Source of the DNA: Saccharibacillus endophyticus
GTDB lineage: Bacteria > Bacillota > Bacilli > Paenibacillales > Paenibacillaceae
DNA: 64,000 bases
Direction: 5' to 3'
Assembly: GCF_013185185.1 (NCBI RefSeq)
Contig: NZ_JAAZWE010000002.1
Coordinates: 995,595 to 1,059,594 of the forward strand
Positions 17,363 through 25,742 of this stretch are shown here, piece by piece. The translations under genes and the position numbers were made by a program. The number at the start of each line of letters is the position of its first letter. Positions within the stretch are counted from its first letter, which is position 1. The notes under the pieces were generated by a model. That model was not told the DNA's origin. It saw only the letters and a program-made list of their open reading frames with translations, and searched no databases.

Positions 17363-20300
17363 TTCATCACATGATTCTCGAACAGTTGATAAAGCAAATA
17401 CTCTAACTCCTGTCGAGGCAATCTAGAACCAGCTGAATTGACCATTCTCTCTAAGTTTGTATACACACTCTTAGACTTTTCAGATAATTCAATCTTTTCT
17501 ATAGCTTTCACTTCATGATTTAATTGCACCATTACTTTATTTTCGTTTGCTCCGTCAACTTGTTGAGCATCATCCATATAGATTTGCTTAAGATCATAAC
17601 TAAGCTGGTTCGAGAACAAGTCAAAAGTCACGTCAGACCAGCTCTCTATGTCTACGCCAATATAATTTTTCGCAAAAATTATCATTCTCTCTTGTGGATC
17701 AGAAATAGTAGTTCCAAGGGTGGAAATATGTCTTGTAAGTTTGTTACTAAAATTGTTGTTTCTTTTTTGCGCAAGTACTAACCCTTCGAATTCATCGATA
17801 GTTCTGACTTCAGCTTTATCTAGCATAACTTCTACTAACTCATTCTGGAAACTTTCCAGGTACGATTCTGCATAATACTTGAGACGAAGAAGATCTTCAA
17901 ATTTATTGCTATAAAGCTCGTAAATTCTAGCAATCACTTCTTGAGGCTGAACTTCAGATCTTCGGATCAAATCTCTAAGAAGCTGAAATTCTGCACTTGC
18001 ACGTTCAGTAGTCTGAATGACTTTAGGAAGACTTCTAAGCCATTTCATTAAAGTCCCGCAAATATAAAGCAATTTTGATTGGTTTTCCAAACGCTTTTCT
18101 ATTGAATCCGCAAAAGCAACTTCTATCCTATTGAAAAAGTCTAACTGATTTTGATCAATTTGCTCATACTCGTACTCATAATTTTCTGCACCTAACTCTA
18201 CAATGATTTCATATAATTTGCTTCCGTCTAGTCCTGGAACAAACATTTGATTCCTGTACAGCATCAGTTCGCTCCATCTGTCTCTAAGCAAAGCTACTAA
18301 CAAAATAGGAACTAAGGGTTTTCTAATTCCGAACGGTGAACCCATGAAAAGACTTACGACTTCTTTTAAGTTACCTGTTGGAGATTGTTCTAAGAACTCG
18401 ATTAAATTGGTCCGTAAATGTGCAAAATGAGGATTTTGAATATTCGTATAATCAAGTTGATTCACATGCTGATCAAGACCATCATTATTTTTAAATATAG
18501 CTGCGTATAAAGCATACTCAGGACCGTTCCCCACAATGCCAAATCTTTCAGTTTGAGGTTCTCCCAGCATCTGATCAATCAGCTTAATTGCAGCATTTCT
18601 TTGAACACCCGATACTTGATTTCGATTGAAAGAGTCACTTAAAATTTGGGGGGTTTCTCCATAAAGAATGTAGCATTTCTTCGATAAAATCTCAGTTAGT
18701 TTTTGACGACTATCAACTTTGGAAATTTCCCCATTTATACACCAGTTCTCTTGTTCTTTGAACAAAGAAAGCTCTCTCAAATAATTCTCGATTGTATACT
18801 TAGCTTCTAGCAATAAAAGCTCAATCTCTTCTTTAATCCCTTTATCTTCAGCATTCAGTTCTTTATTTCTTTGCAGTGACTCCAATGCAATATAGTCTAG
18901 GATTTCTTTACTTATCAATTGAACAGACTCTGGATGGAAAAAGAATATAAGGTCTGTTCGTTGTTCACTGATCAATTTTGCATTTTGCAACAATGTCTCT
19001 GAATTGATTTCTTCCTCAAATAAAACATAATAAAGAATCAAATCAGAAGATTTTTGATCTTCATGAATTTTAAAATCAATTAAATCTTTAGCAAGAAGGA
19101 GCTCCACCTTGGCAAAGCGAGTCATCCCTTTATCGTCATTATAACGGTCAGGAAAGTAATATTTTGCAGGAAGGTTTTGATACAAAACATTCATTTCACT
19201 AATCTTGTTCCCCTTAATCAATTGCTTCTCATTTTCTAAACGTTCATGTAAATCTACAGAACTCCCAGAAAATAATTCCCAATAATTATTGATCCGATTA
19301 AAGCGGACAATTTTGTTAGAGCTAAGTATCGCAAGCATTTCTTCTAGCTGCTTCGAGTCTATATCTGTTGCAAAAGATAGAAATTCATTATTTAACCTCT
19401 GCTCATTTTGTAATCCACATAAGTTCCAAAGTGTAATAAATTTCGTTACGTTCAATACTAAGTCTTTATTTTGCAAATCATCTGGCATACGAGCTAAAGC
19501 TTTTTTGTAAAGCAAGATATGTTGTGTGATTTCTTCATTAATATATTCGTTTGTTTCTGGGAAAAAGAAATCGAATAATTGATAGGAAAGATAGTAATTC
19601 TTACTTTTCTGAATATGATTAAGCAAGCCACCTGTTTCTTTACTTTCCAAAAAGGTAAATAAAGTTCTCTCATTTTGACCAAATATGCGCGTTAAATTAG
19701 GAAGAAGAAATAGAGAGACTGGGTGCAAGGGATACATTCCCTTAATGACTAACTCATCTCTTTCCGTTTGATTAATGCTAGGAAACAACGGGAATTTTCG
19801 CATTATGCTTTGAATGTACTGATAGATATCTGAAGGAATCTTAGGTTTATTTTCTAAGTTTTCAGATACAATAGCTTCCGCTATTCTCAAAAAAGTAGCT
19901 TGATCGCTTTTTACAAGATAATGTCTAAATCGCTTTTCTATTCTCTGAAATTCCCTATTATACTCTTCACTATTTGTATTGAAATAAAGTCGTAAGCTTT
20001 TATGAGTAATCAAAAGAAAATGAAGAGATTCTACGCGGTTTGCAAGTTCAGCTAGGTCTTGTATATCTTGCATAGCTTCATTAAACTGTGAAGCACTCAG
20101 TCCCTGAAGAAAGCGTCCAAATTCGTCATAAACTACAAAGATTCCTAAACTATTTTTGTTGAGAGTAGATAATAAGAATTCAATTTGCGAAATAAATCCA
20201 CACTCATAACCAATTTCAAAGGAGGCTCCAGAAGTAAGAGCTGGATAAATAGCAGAAAAATATTTAACTTCTTCTGCATTTTGATCTTTAATAGCTTGCA

Positions 20301-20835
20301 TCCAACTCTCATACTCTTTGTTATCTGAAATCAATCTAGAGGTTAAAGCCTCATAGGTATAAGGATATTCATGCTTCCAAAGGTCTACAGTTTCTAAGAT
20401 TTTAGAAGATGACCCTGGTAACACAACTTCGATCCCTAGCTGCTTAAGTTGTTTGAGTATTGCAGAAATTATAGATTGTCTAAATCGTCCTTCATTACCA
20501 CTCAGTAATATAGGCAAATAATGAATATCGAGTTTAGTCGCTTTGTCAATTTGCTTAGCAATGCTATCATCAACTTGACTAAACTTATTAAGCAACCCAT
20601 TAACTTCTAGTTCTTTACCTTGCTTTGAAACTAGTGTGCCTACGATATTAGCTATTAATGATTTACCAGTCCCGTAAGGTCCCAAAATCATATGTGAATG
20701 GTCAGTACTTGTTTCGGTAAAACCTTCTAGGATACCCTTTATAGCTTCCGCGTGAGAAGGAGTAGGAATATACCTCTCTATTAATTCATTATTACCTATA
20801 TCAAATTTAATATTTACACTAGTTTTAAAAGTCAT
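17359..20835 (-). CDS. Large P-loop ATPase, BrxC/PglY-sized
   Basis: 1158-aa AAA-type ATPase. Walker A is LGPYGTGKSL at residues 51-60. Walker B is FVVYDEFGRFL near residue 240. The remainder is largely helical with no recognised catalytic domain. Length and the opening (HAEAIKGILEGF before the P-loop) recall BrxC/PglY (DUF6079-like) ATPases of BREX, and less closely DptH-type proteins of phosphorothioation systems. It overlaps its neighbours by 4 bp on each side (ATGA), so the DUF4007, ATPase and PP-loop proteins should be made together and probably form a complex. ATPase is certain; the family name is not. Confidence 0.75.
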   Translation of the reverse strand: MTFKTSVNIKFDIGNNELIERYIPTPSHAEAIKGILEGFTETSTDHSHMILGPYGTGKSLIANIVGTLVSKQGKELEVNGLLNKFSQVDDSIAKQIDKATKLDIHYLPILLSGNEGRFRQSIISAILKQLKQLGIEVVLPGSSSKILETVDLWKHEYPYTYEALTSRLISDNKEYESWMQAIKDQNAEEVKYFSAIYPALTSGASFEIGYECGFISQIEFLLSTLNKNSLGIFVVYDEFGRFLQGLSASQFNEAMQDIQDLAELANRVESLHFLLITHKSLRLYFNTNSEEYNREFQRIEKRFRHYLVKSDQATFLRIAEAIVSENLENKPKIPSDIYQYIQSIMRKFPLFPSINQTERDELVIKGMYPLHPVSLFLLPNLTRIFGQNERTLFTFLESKETGGLLNHIQKSKNYYLSYQLFDFFFPETNEYINEEITQHILLYKKALARMPDDLQNKDLVLNVTKFITLWNLCGLQNEQRLNNEFLSFATDIDSKQLEEMLAILSSNKIVRFNRINNYWELFSGSSVDLHERLENEKQLIKGNKISEMNVLYQNLPAKYYFPDRYNDDKGMTRFAKVELLLAKDLIDFKIHEDQKSSDLILYYVLFEEEINSETLLQNAKLISEQRTDLIFFFHPESVQLISKEILDYIALESLQRNKELNAEDKGIKEEIELLLLEAKYTIENYLRELSLFKEQENWCINGEISKVDSRQKLTEILSKKCYILYGETPQILSDSFNRNQVSGVQRNAAIKLIDQMLGEPQTERFGIVGNGPEYALYAAIFKNNDGLDQHVNQLDYTNIQNPHFAHLRTNLIEFLEQSPTGNLKEVVSLFMGSPFGIRKPLVPILLVALLRDRWSELMLYRNQMFVPGLDGSKLYEIIVELGAENYEYEYEQIDQNQLDFFNRIEVAFADSIEKRLENQSKLLYICGTLMKWLRSLPKVIQTTERASAEFQLLRDLIRRSEVQPQEVIARIYELYSNKFEDLLRLKYYAESYLESFQNELVEVMLDKAEVRTIDEFEGLVLAQKRNNNFSNKLTRHISTLGTTISDPQERMIIFAKNYIGVDIESWSDVTFDLFSNQLSYDLKQIYMDDAQQVDGANENKVMVQLNHEVKAIEKIELSEKSKSVYTNLERMVNSAGSRLPRQELEYLLYQLFENHVMK

Positions 20836-21719
20836 TTCAGTACTCCTTCGTTTACACCGACTTCAAGTAATTCCGTAGGAGAGAGTTTAGGCACTTTAAT
20901 ATAATCTAAATTATTGGTTCGTACGTATTGAATCGGTTTTTTTTGATCCTCTGCGAGTAGGTTTAAAGCTTCGACTGCTTTATTTCTAGAAAAATTGAAT
21001 ACTTTACCCCATAAAAAATCTCCATTAAGAATCTCATCTATGCTTATAAGATCAACTTTTTTATTTTCAGCATATTCTAACAAAACATAATACAGAGCCA
21101 GGGTTCCTATGTTTTCTATAGAAAGAGATTTTTTTTTGATGCGATCAAATCCTTCTCCAGACTTTTCAACTTTTATAAGAGATAAAGAAGAAAAAGGACT
21201 AAATATCATATCTTCTGGATCATTTTCATTTGGACCCTTTGCATAAAATTGAATTAAGCAATCAAGATCCCTTTTTAACGTTTTTTCTGAAATGGCTTTC
21301 GGCTCTCTTTGTTCAACCCATGTTGTAAAAGAATGAATGAGATCAGGCTTACTGACACTTGTCTCTTTATATACATTGAAAAACCATTCAAAAATTGTAG
21401 ATTGATCTTCTTTATTTCTTACCAAGTTATAATGCAATATGGCTAGCGTTTCTGGCTTTTGAAGTAACTTGTCATTTTCAAAAAAATAGTTGCCTAGTTT
21501 AGTAAGCTCATGGCTGCGTTGACCGTGCTTCTGTATTTCATTTATAACTCCAAGAGCTAACAACCAATACTTTAGTGCTTCTAGCATATTCTTTCCTAGT
21601 CCAATTTTTTCAAAAGAACCTTCTTCTAATAAAAACCTAGAATTACGCTTCACTTCTCTAAGGCCCTTGCTAAACCATTTATCCCTTATATAAAAGCTTT
21701 GATGTCTTGCATATGCCAT
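20832..21719 (-). CDS. DUF4007-family protein
   Basis: 295-aa protein from ATG 21719, chosen because TATAGGAG is 12 bp upstream; a start 45 bp earlier would lie inside the promoter palindrome. MAYARHQSFYIRDKWFSKGLREV, LGLGKNM-type (IGLGKNMLEALKYWLLALGVI) and the helical C-terminus ending KVPKLSPTELLEV match the DUF4007 pattern. The family is uncharacterised but recurs beside PAPS-reductase-like proteins and large ATPases in defence islands. The N-terminal third looks like a winged-helix substrate or DNA adaptor. First gene of unit 2; it overlaps the ATPase by 4 bp. Confidence 0.8.
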   Translation of the reverse strand: MAYARHQSFYIRDKWFSKGLREVKRNSRFLLEEGSFEKIGLGKNMLEALKYWLLALGVINEIQKHGQRSHELTKLGNYFFENDKLLQKPETLAILHYNLVRNKEDQSTIFEWFFNVYKETSVSKPDLIHSFTTWVEQREPKAISEKTLKRDLDCLIQFYAKGPNENDPEDMIFSPFSSLSLIKVEKSGEGFDRIKKKSLSIENIGTLALYYVLLEYAENKKVDLISIDEILNGDFLWGKVFNFSRNKAVEALNLLAEDQKKPIQYVRTNNLDYIKVPKLSPTELLEVGVNEGVLK

Positions 21720-21742
21720 ATATATATCATCTCCTATATAAC

Positions 21743-21782
21743 TATAATTACTCCTGGATATCATTCTCCAGGAGTAATTATA
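21743..21782. promoter_or_regulatory. 40-bp palindrome over the -10 and start region
   Basis: TATAATTACTCCTGGA (minus strand, 21782-21767) and its exact complement at 21758-21743 form 16-bp perfect arms around an 8-bp centre. It covers the -10 box and the expected transcription start of unit 2. It could be an operator, or a hairpin at the 5' end of the mRNA just before the ribosome site. Confidence 0.7.
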
Positions 21783-21805
21783 CAGGACTTATTACTGATC
21801 TACAA
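21777..21805 (-). promoter_or_regulatory. Promoter of DUF4007-ATPase-PAPS-reductase unit
   Basis: On the minus strand: TTGTAG (21805-21800), exactly 17 bp, then TATAAT (21782-21777). Consensus-like for SigA-type holoenzyme. The -10 is the outer end of the palindrome at 21743-21782. The sigma factor encoded directly upstream retains SigA-type -10 recognition residues and could use it. Confidence 0.7.
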
Positions 21806-21979
21806 TACTTTAAGGAACGTATATTCGCAGTAAAACTTTCTTAAATACGAATTTAAATTATTTCACCAATTCTATAACTCGAGATTTATTCATATATAAG
21901 TTTAGCAAAACAGTTCTATCCTACTCAGATTTTATTTCTCACTATTTTCATTTTATCCAATTTTTTAATAAAATGAATT

Positions 21980-23065
21980 TTAAATATAATCTTTTAGTTT
22001 GACAATAGATTTTGAACTTCTCATTTTCACCAGCGATTTAACTTCAATTTGACGTATACGTTCGCGGGTGACAGCAAACTCGGCACCTATTTCTTCTAGT
22101 GTATATTCCAAACCATTTACTAAACCAAAGCGCATCAAAAGAACTTTTGCTTCACGTGATTTTAAAGTTTTCATCACTTCAATTAAATCTTGACGAAGAA
22201 AAATATATTCAATAGCCTTGTCAATTGAATAGCTATTTTCCTTACAGTTAAAAACATTGTCTTCTTGCATATTCTCAGCTAATTCTTCTAAGGATAACAA
22301 ACCTGAAATGTTCTTAATTATACGTACGCTTTCTCTTATTTTTTTGATGGAAATACCACTTTCTATAGACAACAGTTTAAGGTTTGGCTCACTACTATGC
22401 AAAGCAACCAATTTTTTTTTGGATTTTCGTATCCTATCCATTGTCTCTAACATGTGCACAGGAATTCTAATTGTTCTCCCTGTATCAGCCACGGCTCTAC
22501 TAATATATTGTTGAATCCACAAAGGTGAATACGATCCAAAATTCTCATGTTGAGTTTGATCAAATTTCTCTATAGCACGCATCAAACCCATTGCTCCTTC
22601 TTGAATCGCATCATCAAGTTCGATATTTTCATCTTTTGCATAGCGCAGCGCGATTCGAACTACTACTCGTAAATGCATTTCAAAAAGACGACTATAAGCA
22701 TAATTATTTCCATCACTTATTTGCTTGAGAAGTATCCTCCATTCATTATTCTGTGCAGGTCTAACTTCTCGCAAATAACTTATAAATATCTCTTGTTGAG
22801 GAGAAATTTTTAGAACTTCCTTGTAAATAGAATCATAATCAACTTGTGCTCGATCATAATATTCTTCATCGTCTTCATTAGAGAAATCTTCAAGAAAAAT
22901 TACGCCCATTTCAATTAACTTATCGGTTATTCGGCTTATTCTTACAAGAGGAGTATTTTCAGTAATCATTAGGTCAAGAGCATCCTCTTCACGCAAATAG
23001 CCGTTTTGTTTATATAGAGCATACAACTTATCTATAATCATTTGCTGGCTAAGTGCTGAACTCAT
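21980..23065 (-). CDS. RpoD-like sigma-70 factor embedded in the island
   Basis: 361-aa sigma factor. The N-terminal ~60 residues resemble region 1.1. Region 2 is well kept: DDAIQEGAMGLMRAIEKFD, SYSPLWIQQYISRAVAD and GRTIRIPVHMLETMDRI (about 150-220), close to primary sigma sequences. Region 4.2 is intact (TLEEIGAEFAVTRERIRQIE, near 325-345). It lacks the size of a full SigA. The ATG has AAGGAG and starts 6 bp after the preceding gene. A weak A+T hairpin (21947-21977) follows the stop. Sigma factors inside phosphorothioation or BREX-like operons are unusual; it may drive the adjacent promoter. Confidence 0.88.
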   Translation of the reverse strand: MSSALSQQMIIDKLYALYKQNGYLREEDALDLMITENTPLVRISRITDKLIEMGVIFLEDFSNEDDEEYYDRAQVDYDSIYKEVLKISPQQEIFISYLREVRPAQNNEWRILLKQISDGNNYAYSRLFEMHLRVVVRIALRYAKDENIELDDAIQEGAMGLMRAIEKFDQTQHENFGSYSPLWIQQYISRAVADTGRTIRIPVHMLETMDRIRKSKKKLVALHSSEPNLKLLSIESGISIKKIRESVRIIKNISGLLSLEELAENMQEDNVFNCKENSYSIDKAIEYIFLRQDLIEVMKTLKSREAKVLLMRFGLVNGLEYTLEEIGAEFAVTRERIRQIEVKSLVKMRSSKSIVKLKDYI

Positions 23066-23071
23066 ATGCTC

Positions 23072-23596
23072 TTAACTCCTTGCAATTTGGCATAAATCTA
23101 ATATTTCATCCGTATTCTGACCATATCGAAATTCAAAGTCTTTCATAAATTCATATAAATTTTTTGTATAATCATCAGCTGATGTTGAAGGCTCAATGAG
23201 TTTTTCATATAGCACATCAACTCCTCCGCGAAGATACTGTTCATAAAGCTCTTCATCAGGAGCAGCTCTATCTGTACCATAAAATTTGAATGCTTTGTCC
23301 ACTCGGATTTCAAAGTTTGGTTCATGTTCTTCGTCAAGCAAGATAATCAGATGGTAATGAAACTGGAAAATATCATTATATCTTGACATCTGTTCATCGA
23401 ATATACTGTAATCTCCTGGAATGTCTCTATTTTGGTTCGCCTTCCTTTTATACAAAAACCCCACAATAGGTGCAAGTTGAAATACTTCATATCCATTAGA
23501 AAATAACTTGTGTTTATTAGTGTCAAATTCTGATGTGAGTTTTTTCGCTTTATCAGCATGAGTACCTAAAAATCGGTATTGACCTTGAAATAACAT
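23072..23596 (-). CDS. Unknown 174-aa protein
   Basis: Soluble 174-aa protein between the DndD-like ATPase (14-bp gap) and the sigma factor (6-bp gap). ATG 23596 has AAGGAGGAATAGGAG. It opens GQYRFLGTHADKAKKLTSEF and carries VFQLAPIVGFLYKRKANQNR near residues 38-57, then a helical acidic C-terminus. I recognise no named family. The compact operon position suggests a subunit or adaptor of the ATPase-helicase complex. Confidence 0.65.
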   Translation of the reverse strand: MLFQGQYRFLGTHADKAKKLTSEFDTNKHKLFSNGYEVFQLAPIVGFLYKRKANQNRDIPGDYSIFDEQMSRYNDIFQFHYHLIILLDEEHEPNFEIRVDKAFKFYGTDRAAPDEELYEQYLRGGVDVLYEKLIEPSTSADDYTKNLYEFMKDFEFRYGQNTDEILDLCQIARS

Positions 23597-23610
23597 TCTC
23601 CTATTCCTCC

Positions 23611-25569
23611 TTATGACGTAACATATGTTTCGACCTTATTAACTGCATTAAAAGACAAACGACGGCCGATTCTGTTCCCAAGATGTTCCTCAGCTATCTC
23701 ACCGTCAGCATCCTTTATAAAAATAATAACTTGCTCAGCAATTTTGGGCAGAACATCACACACAGTCTGAATACGTGTCTTGTCGAATGCAGAGAGTGGC
23801 GCATCCATAACAAGAGGGTATGGCTCAGATACCAATAAACCAACATCGTCATTTTGGCTGTCCCTTGCCATTTGAATAACACCTGCAATAAATGCAAAGA
23901 TAATAGATATATTCTGTGCTGTAGACGTTTCGGAGGAACCCCCAATTTCGTTTAATACAACTTCAACATCATATTTACTATTTAGCTTTAATGAGAATCC
24001 TTCTCCAAGAATATCGTGAAAAATTTCATTCACCGTTTTTTCGAGTTTTTCACGCACTTTTGCTTCTTCTTCCTCATATTTCATCCGTAGGGAATCATAC
24101 ATATATTGTGCATATGCTTTATAAAGCATAATTTGGCGATTTTGCTTGTCTTGAAGAGCAAGAGTAGAAAGTTCTTTCTCTTTCCTTTGTTTCTCTGATT
24201 CTTTAATGCCTTTTTTAACATTTAGCTCGTCTTTTTCTTTATCTAAATTACGAAGCTCTGTTTTATAGCGCATTAAATCAGCTTGCACTTTACCTACATC
24301 ATCTAAGCTAGAGAGTTGCTTGTCTATTTCGATAAGTTCTTGCTCAACATCTTCATATTCACTATCAAAAGAACAAATGTCTGCATACTTAGCTTCCATG
24401 GACTCAAGCATAGTTTCACAACTGCGAACTCTATCACGACATTTCTTTCTAAAATCGTTTATTGAATCCCCAATTGATTTTGGTGGCACGTAATTGAATA
24501 AACTATTAAGCTCAGCATAAGTATCGCTGCCGATACTAAGTTCCGTCCCGCAAATACAACGATTGCGTTCAAGCAAATACTTAATCGTTTCAGCCCTCAC
24601 AAAAGGAACAGATTTATCAAGCTTTCCTGCGTCCTGCACTAAATGCAAACTGTCTTTCATCATTTTTTTCGAGAAGTAAGCTGGTGCCTGTTTAAAAACA
24701 GAAAGCAGCTCACCAATATTTCTAGACTTTGAAGCTTCTAATGCTTCATGACGCGTTAAGAGTTTCTTCCTATTGGCAGCAAGTTGTTCGCTTGCTTTGT
24801 TTTTCTCAATTAACGTTTGTAATTCAATTATCTTTGCGTCCATAGGAACTTCTTGCTTCCTAATGTCTTCAAGACGTTTCTCTATTTTATCTATTTCCTT
24901 ATCTAAGTCCTCTATTTGCTGATTATATTGCTCGATCATGAGATTAGCCCCCGAATTAGGCTTATAGCTTTTTATTGTCTTATTCAAATGATCAATAGCT
25001 GCAGTAAAGGCGTCAAGACCAAGCAAACTTCTGACAGCTCTAGCGAACTCAGTTCCTTTGCCTTGGCTTAGGTCATCACCCATATCTTTAATGTTCTCAC
25101 CGTCAAAGAAAAAGTACCTTGCTAATTCTTCAGGCAGAATCTCTTTCAGCCGACCATCGCGTTGAGAAGTCTTAACATATTCTTGTTGACCATCTTTTTT
25201 GAATATGATGGTAGCCTCACGTTGTCCGACACTTTCTACAGGCTTGTCAATTTTATCTGTCTTCTTATAATTCTGTTCGCTGATTATAGTATATTCCGTA
25301 TTCTTGTGTATCAACGTAAGTTCTGCACGTACTTTTTCTAATTGTCCCGGTAACATTTGTGAAGAAGTCGATCTGCACAACAAAACTTTATCTTTGAAAG
25401 AAGTTTCCCCGTAGAGACACCACGTGAACGCCTGAGCAAGGGTTGTTTTCCCCGCCCCATTATCCCCCATAATTACTGTTACGTTTTGCACAGGATCATC
25501 AGCAAAAGTTATAAATTGTTCACCTTTGAACTGTCGGAAATCTTTTAACTTCAGTGATTTTAGTAACAC
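23611..25569 (-). CDS. SMC-like AAA ATPase, DndD family-like
   Basis: 652-aa RecF/SMC-type ATPase. Walker A is GDNGAGKTTL (35-44). ARYFFFDGENIKDMGDD near 150-165 is the DndD-type conserved segment. A long coiled coil is broken by a zinc-hook-like R-C-I-C-G-T-E-L near residue 334. Walker B with D-loop is PLVMDAPLSAFDKTR near 585. DndD binds DNA and hydrolyses ATP in phosphorothioation. GTG 25569 is the start, seven bases after AAGGAGG. It overlaps the 60-aa gene by 10 bp. Could also be a more distant SMC defence ATPase. Confidence 0.82.
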   Translation of the reverse strand: MLLKSLKLKDFRQFKGEQFITFADDPVQNVTVIMGDNGAGKTTLAQAFTWCLYGETSFKDKVLLCRSTSSQMLPGQLEKVRAELTLIHKNTEYTIISEQNYKKTDKIDKPVESVGQREATIIFKKDGQQEYVKTSQRDGRLKEILPEELARYFFFDGENIKDMGDDLSQGKGTEFARAVRSLLGLDAFTAAIDHLNKTIKSYKPNSGANLMIEQYNQQIEDLDKEIDKIEKRLEDIRKQEVPMDAKIIELQTLIEKNKASEQLAANRKKLLTRHEALEASKSRNIGELLSVFKQAPAYFSKKMMKDSLHLVQDAGKLDKSVPFVRAETIKYLLERNRCICGTELSIGSDTYAELNSLFNYVPPKSIGDSINDFRKKCRDRVRSCETMLESMEAKYADICSFDSEYEDVEQELIEIDKQLSSLDDVGKVQADLMRYKTELRNLDKEKDELNVKKGIKESEKQRKEKELSTLALQDKQNRQIMLYKAYAQYMYDSLRMKYEEEEAKVREKLEKTVNEIFHDILGEGFSLKLNSKYDVEVVLNEIGGSSETSTAQNISIIFAFIAGVIQMARDSQNDDVGLLVSEPYPLVMDAPLSAFDKTRIQTVCDVLPKIAEQVIIFIKDADGEIAEEHLGNRIGRRLSFNAVNKVETYVTS

Positions 25570-25742
25570 TGCTTTTCCTCCTTAATGCGATCTTGGATCT
25601 CTGCTATCATCCTGACATCGGAGAGGGCTTTCGTTCTGACATTTTCAGCTTCTTTTCGTATAAGCCAAGCCAGTATCTTTTCTGCTTTTTTGATATCCAC
25701 GCTGATACCGTTAACTATTTGGACTTCTTTATCATTCAGCAT
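25560..25742 (-). CDS. 60-aa small island protein
   Basis: ATG 25742 with GAGGAGG upstream; residues before it lack a start signal. The protein MLNDKEVQIVNGISVDIKKA continues into a helical, charged chain with RKEAENVRTKALSDVRMIAE. It overlaps the helicase stop by 11 bp and the DndD-like start by 10 bp, a strong sign of coupled translation. Such tiny helical proteins recur in DNA-modification operons (annotated as DNA modification system-associated small protein, as I recall). Likely a bridging subunit. Confidence 0.7.
   Translation of the reverse strand: MLNDKEVQIVNGISVDIKKAEKILAWLIRKEAENVRTKALSDVRMIAEIQDRIKEEKQCY

Noticed and set aside
16469..20835. Calling the island a type IV BREX system
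   Set aside because: A PAPS-reductase-like protein and a BrxC-sized ATPase fit, but no PglZ phosphatase-like or BrxL protease-like gene is present, and unit 2 ends in its own terminator, so nothing was cut off on that side.
23611..25569. Calling the island a standard Dnd phosphorothioation cluster
   Set aside because: Only DndC-like and DndD-like proteins are visible. DndA, DndB and DndE are not, and gene order with a sigma factor and DUF4007 is different.
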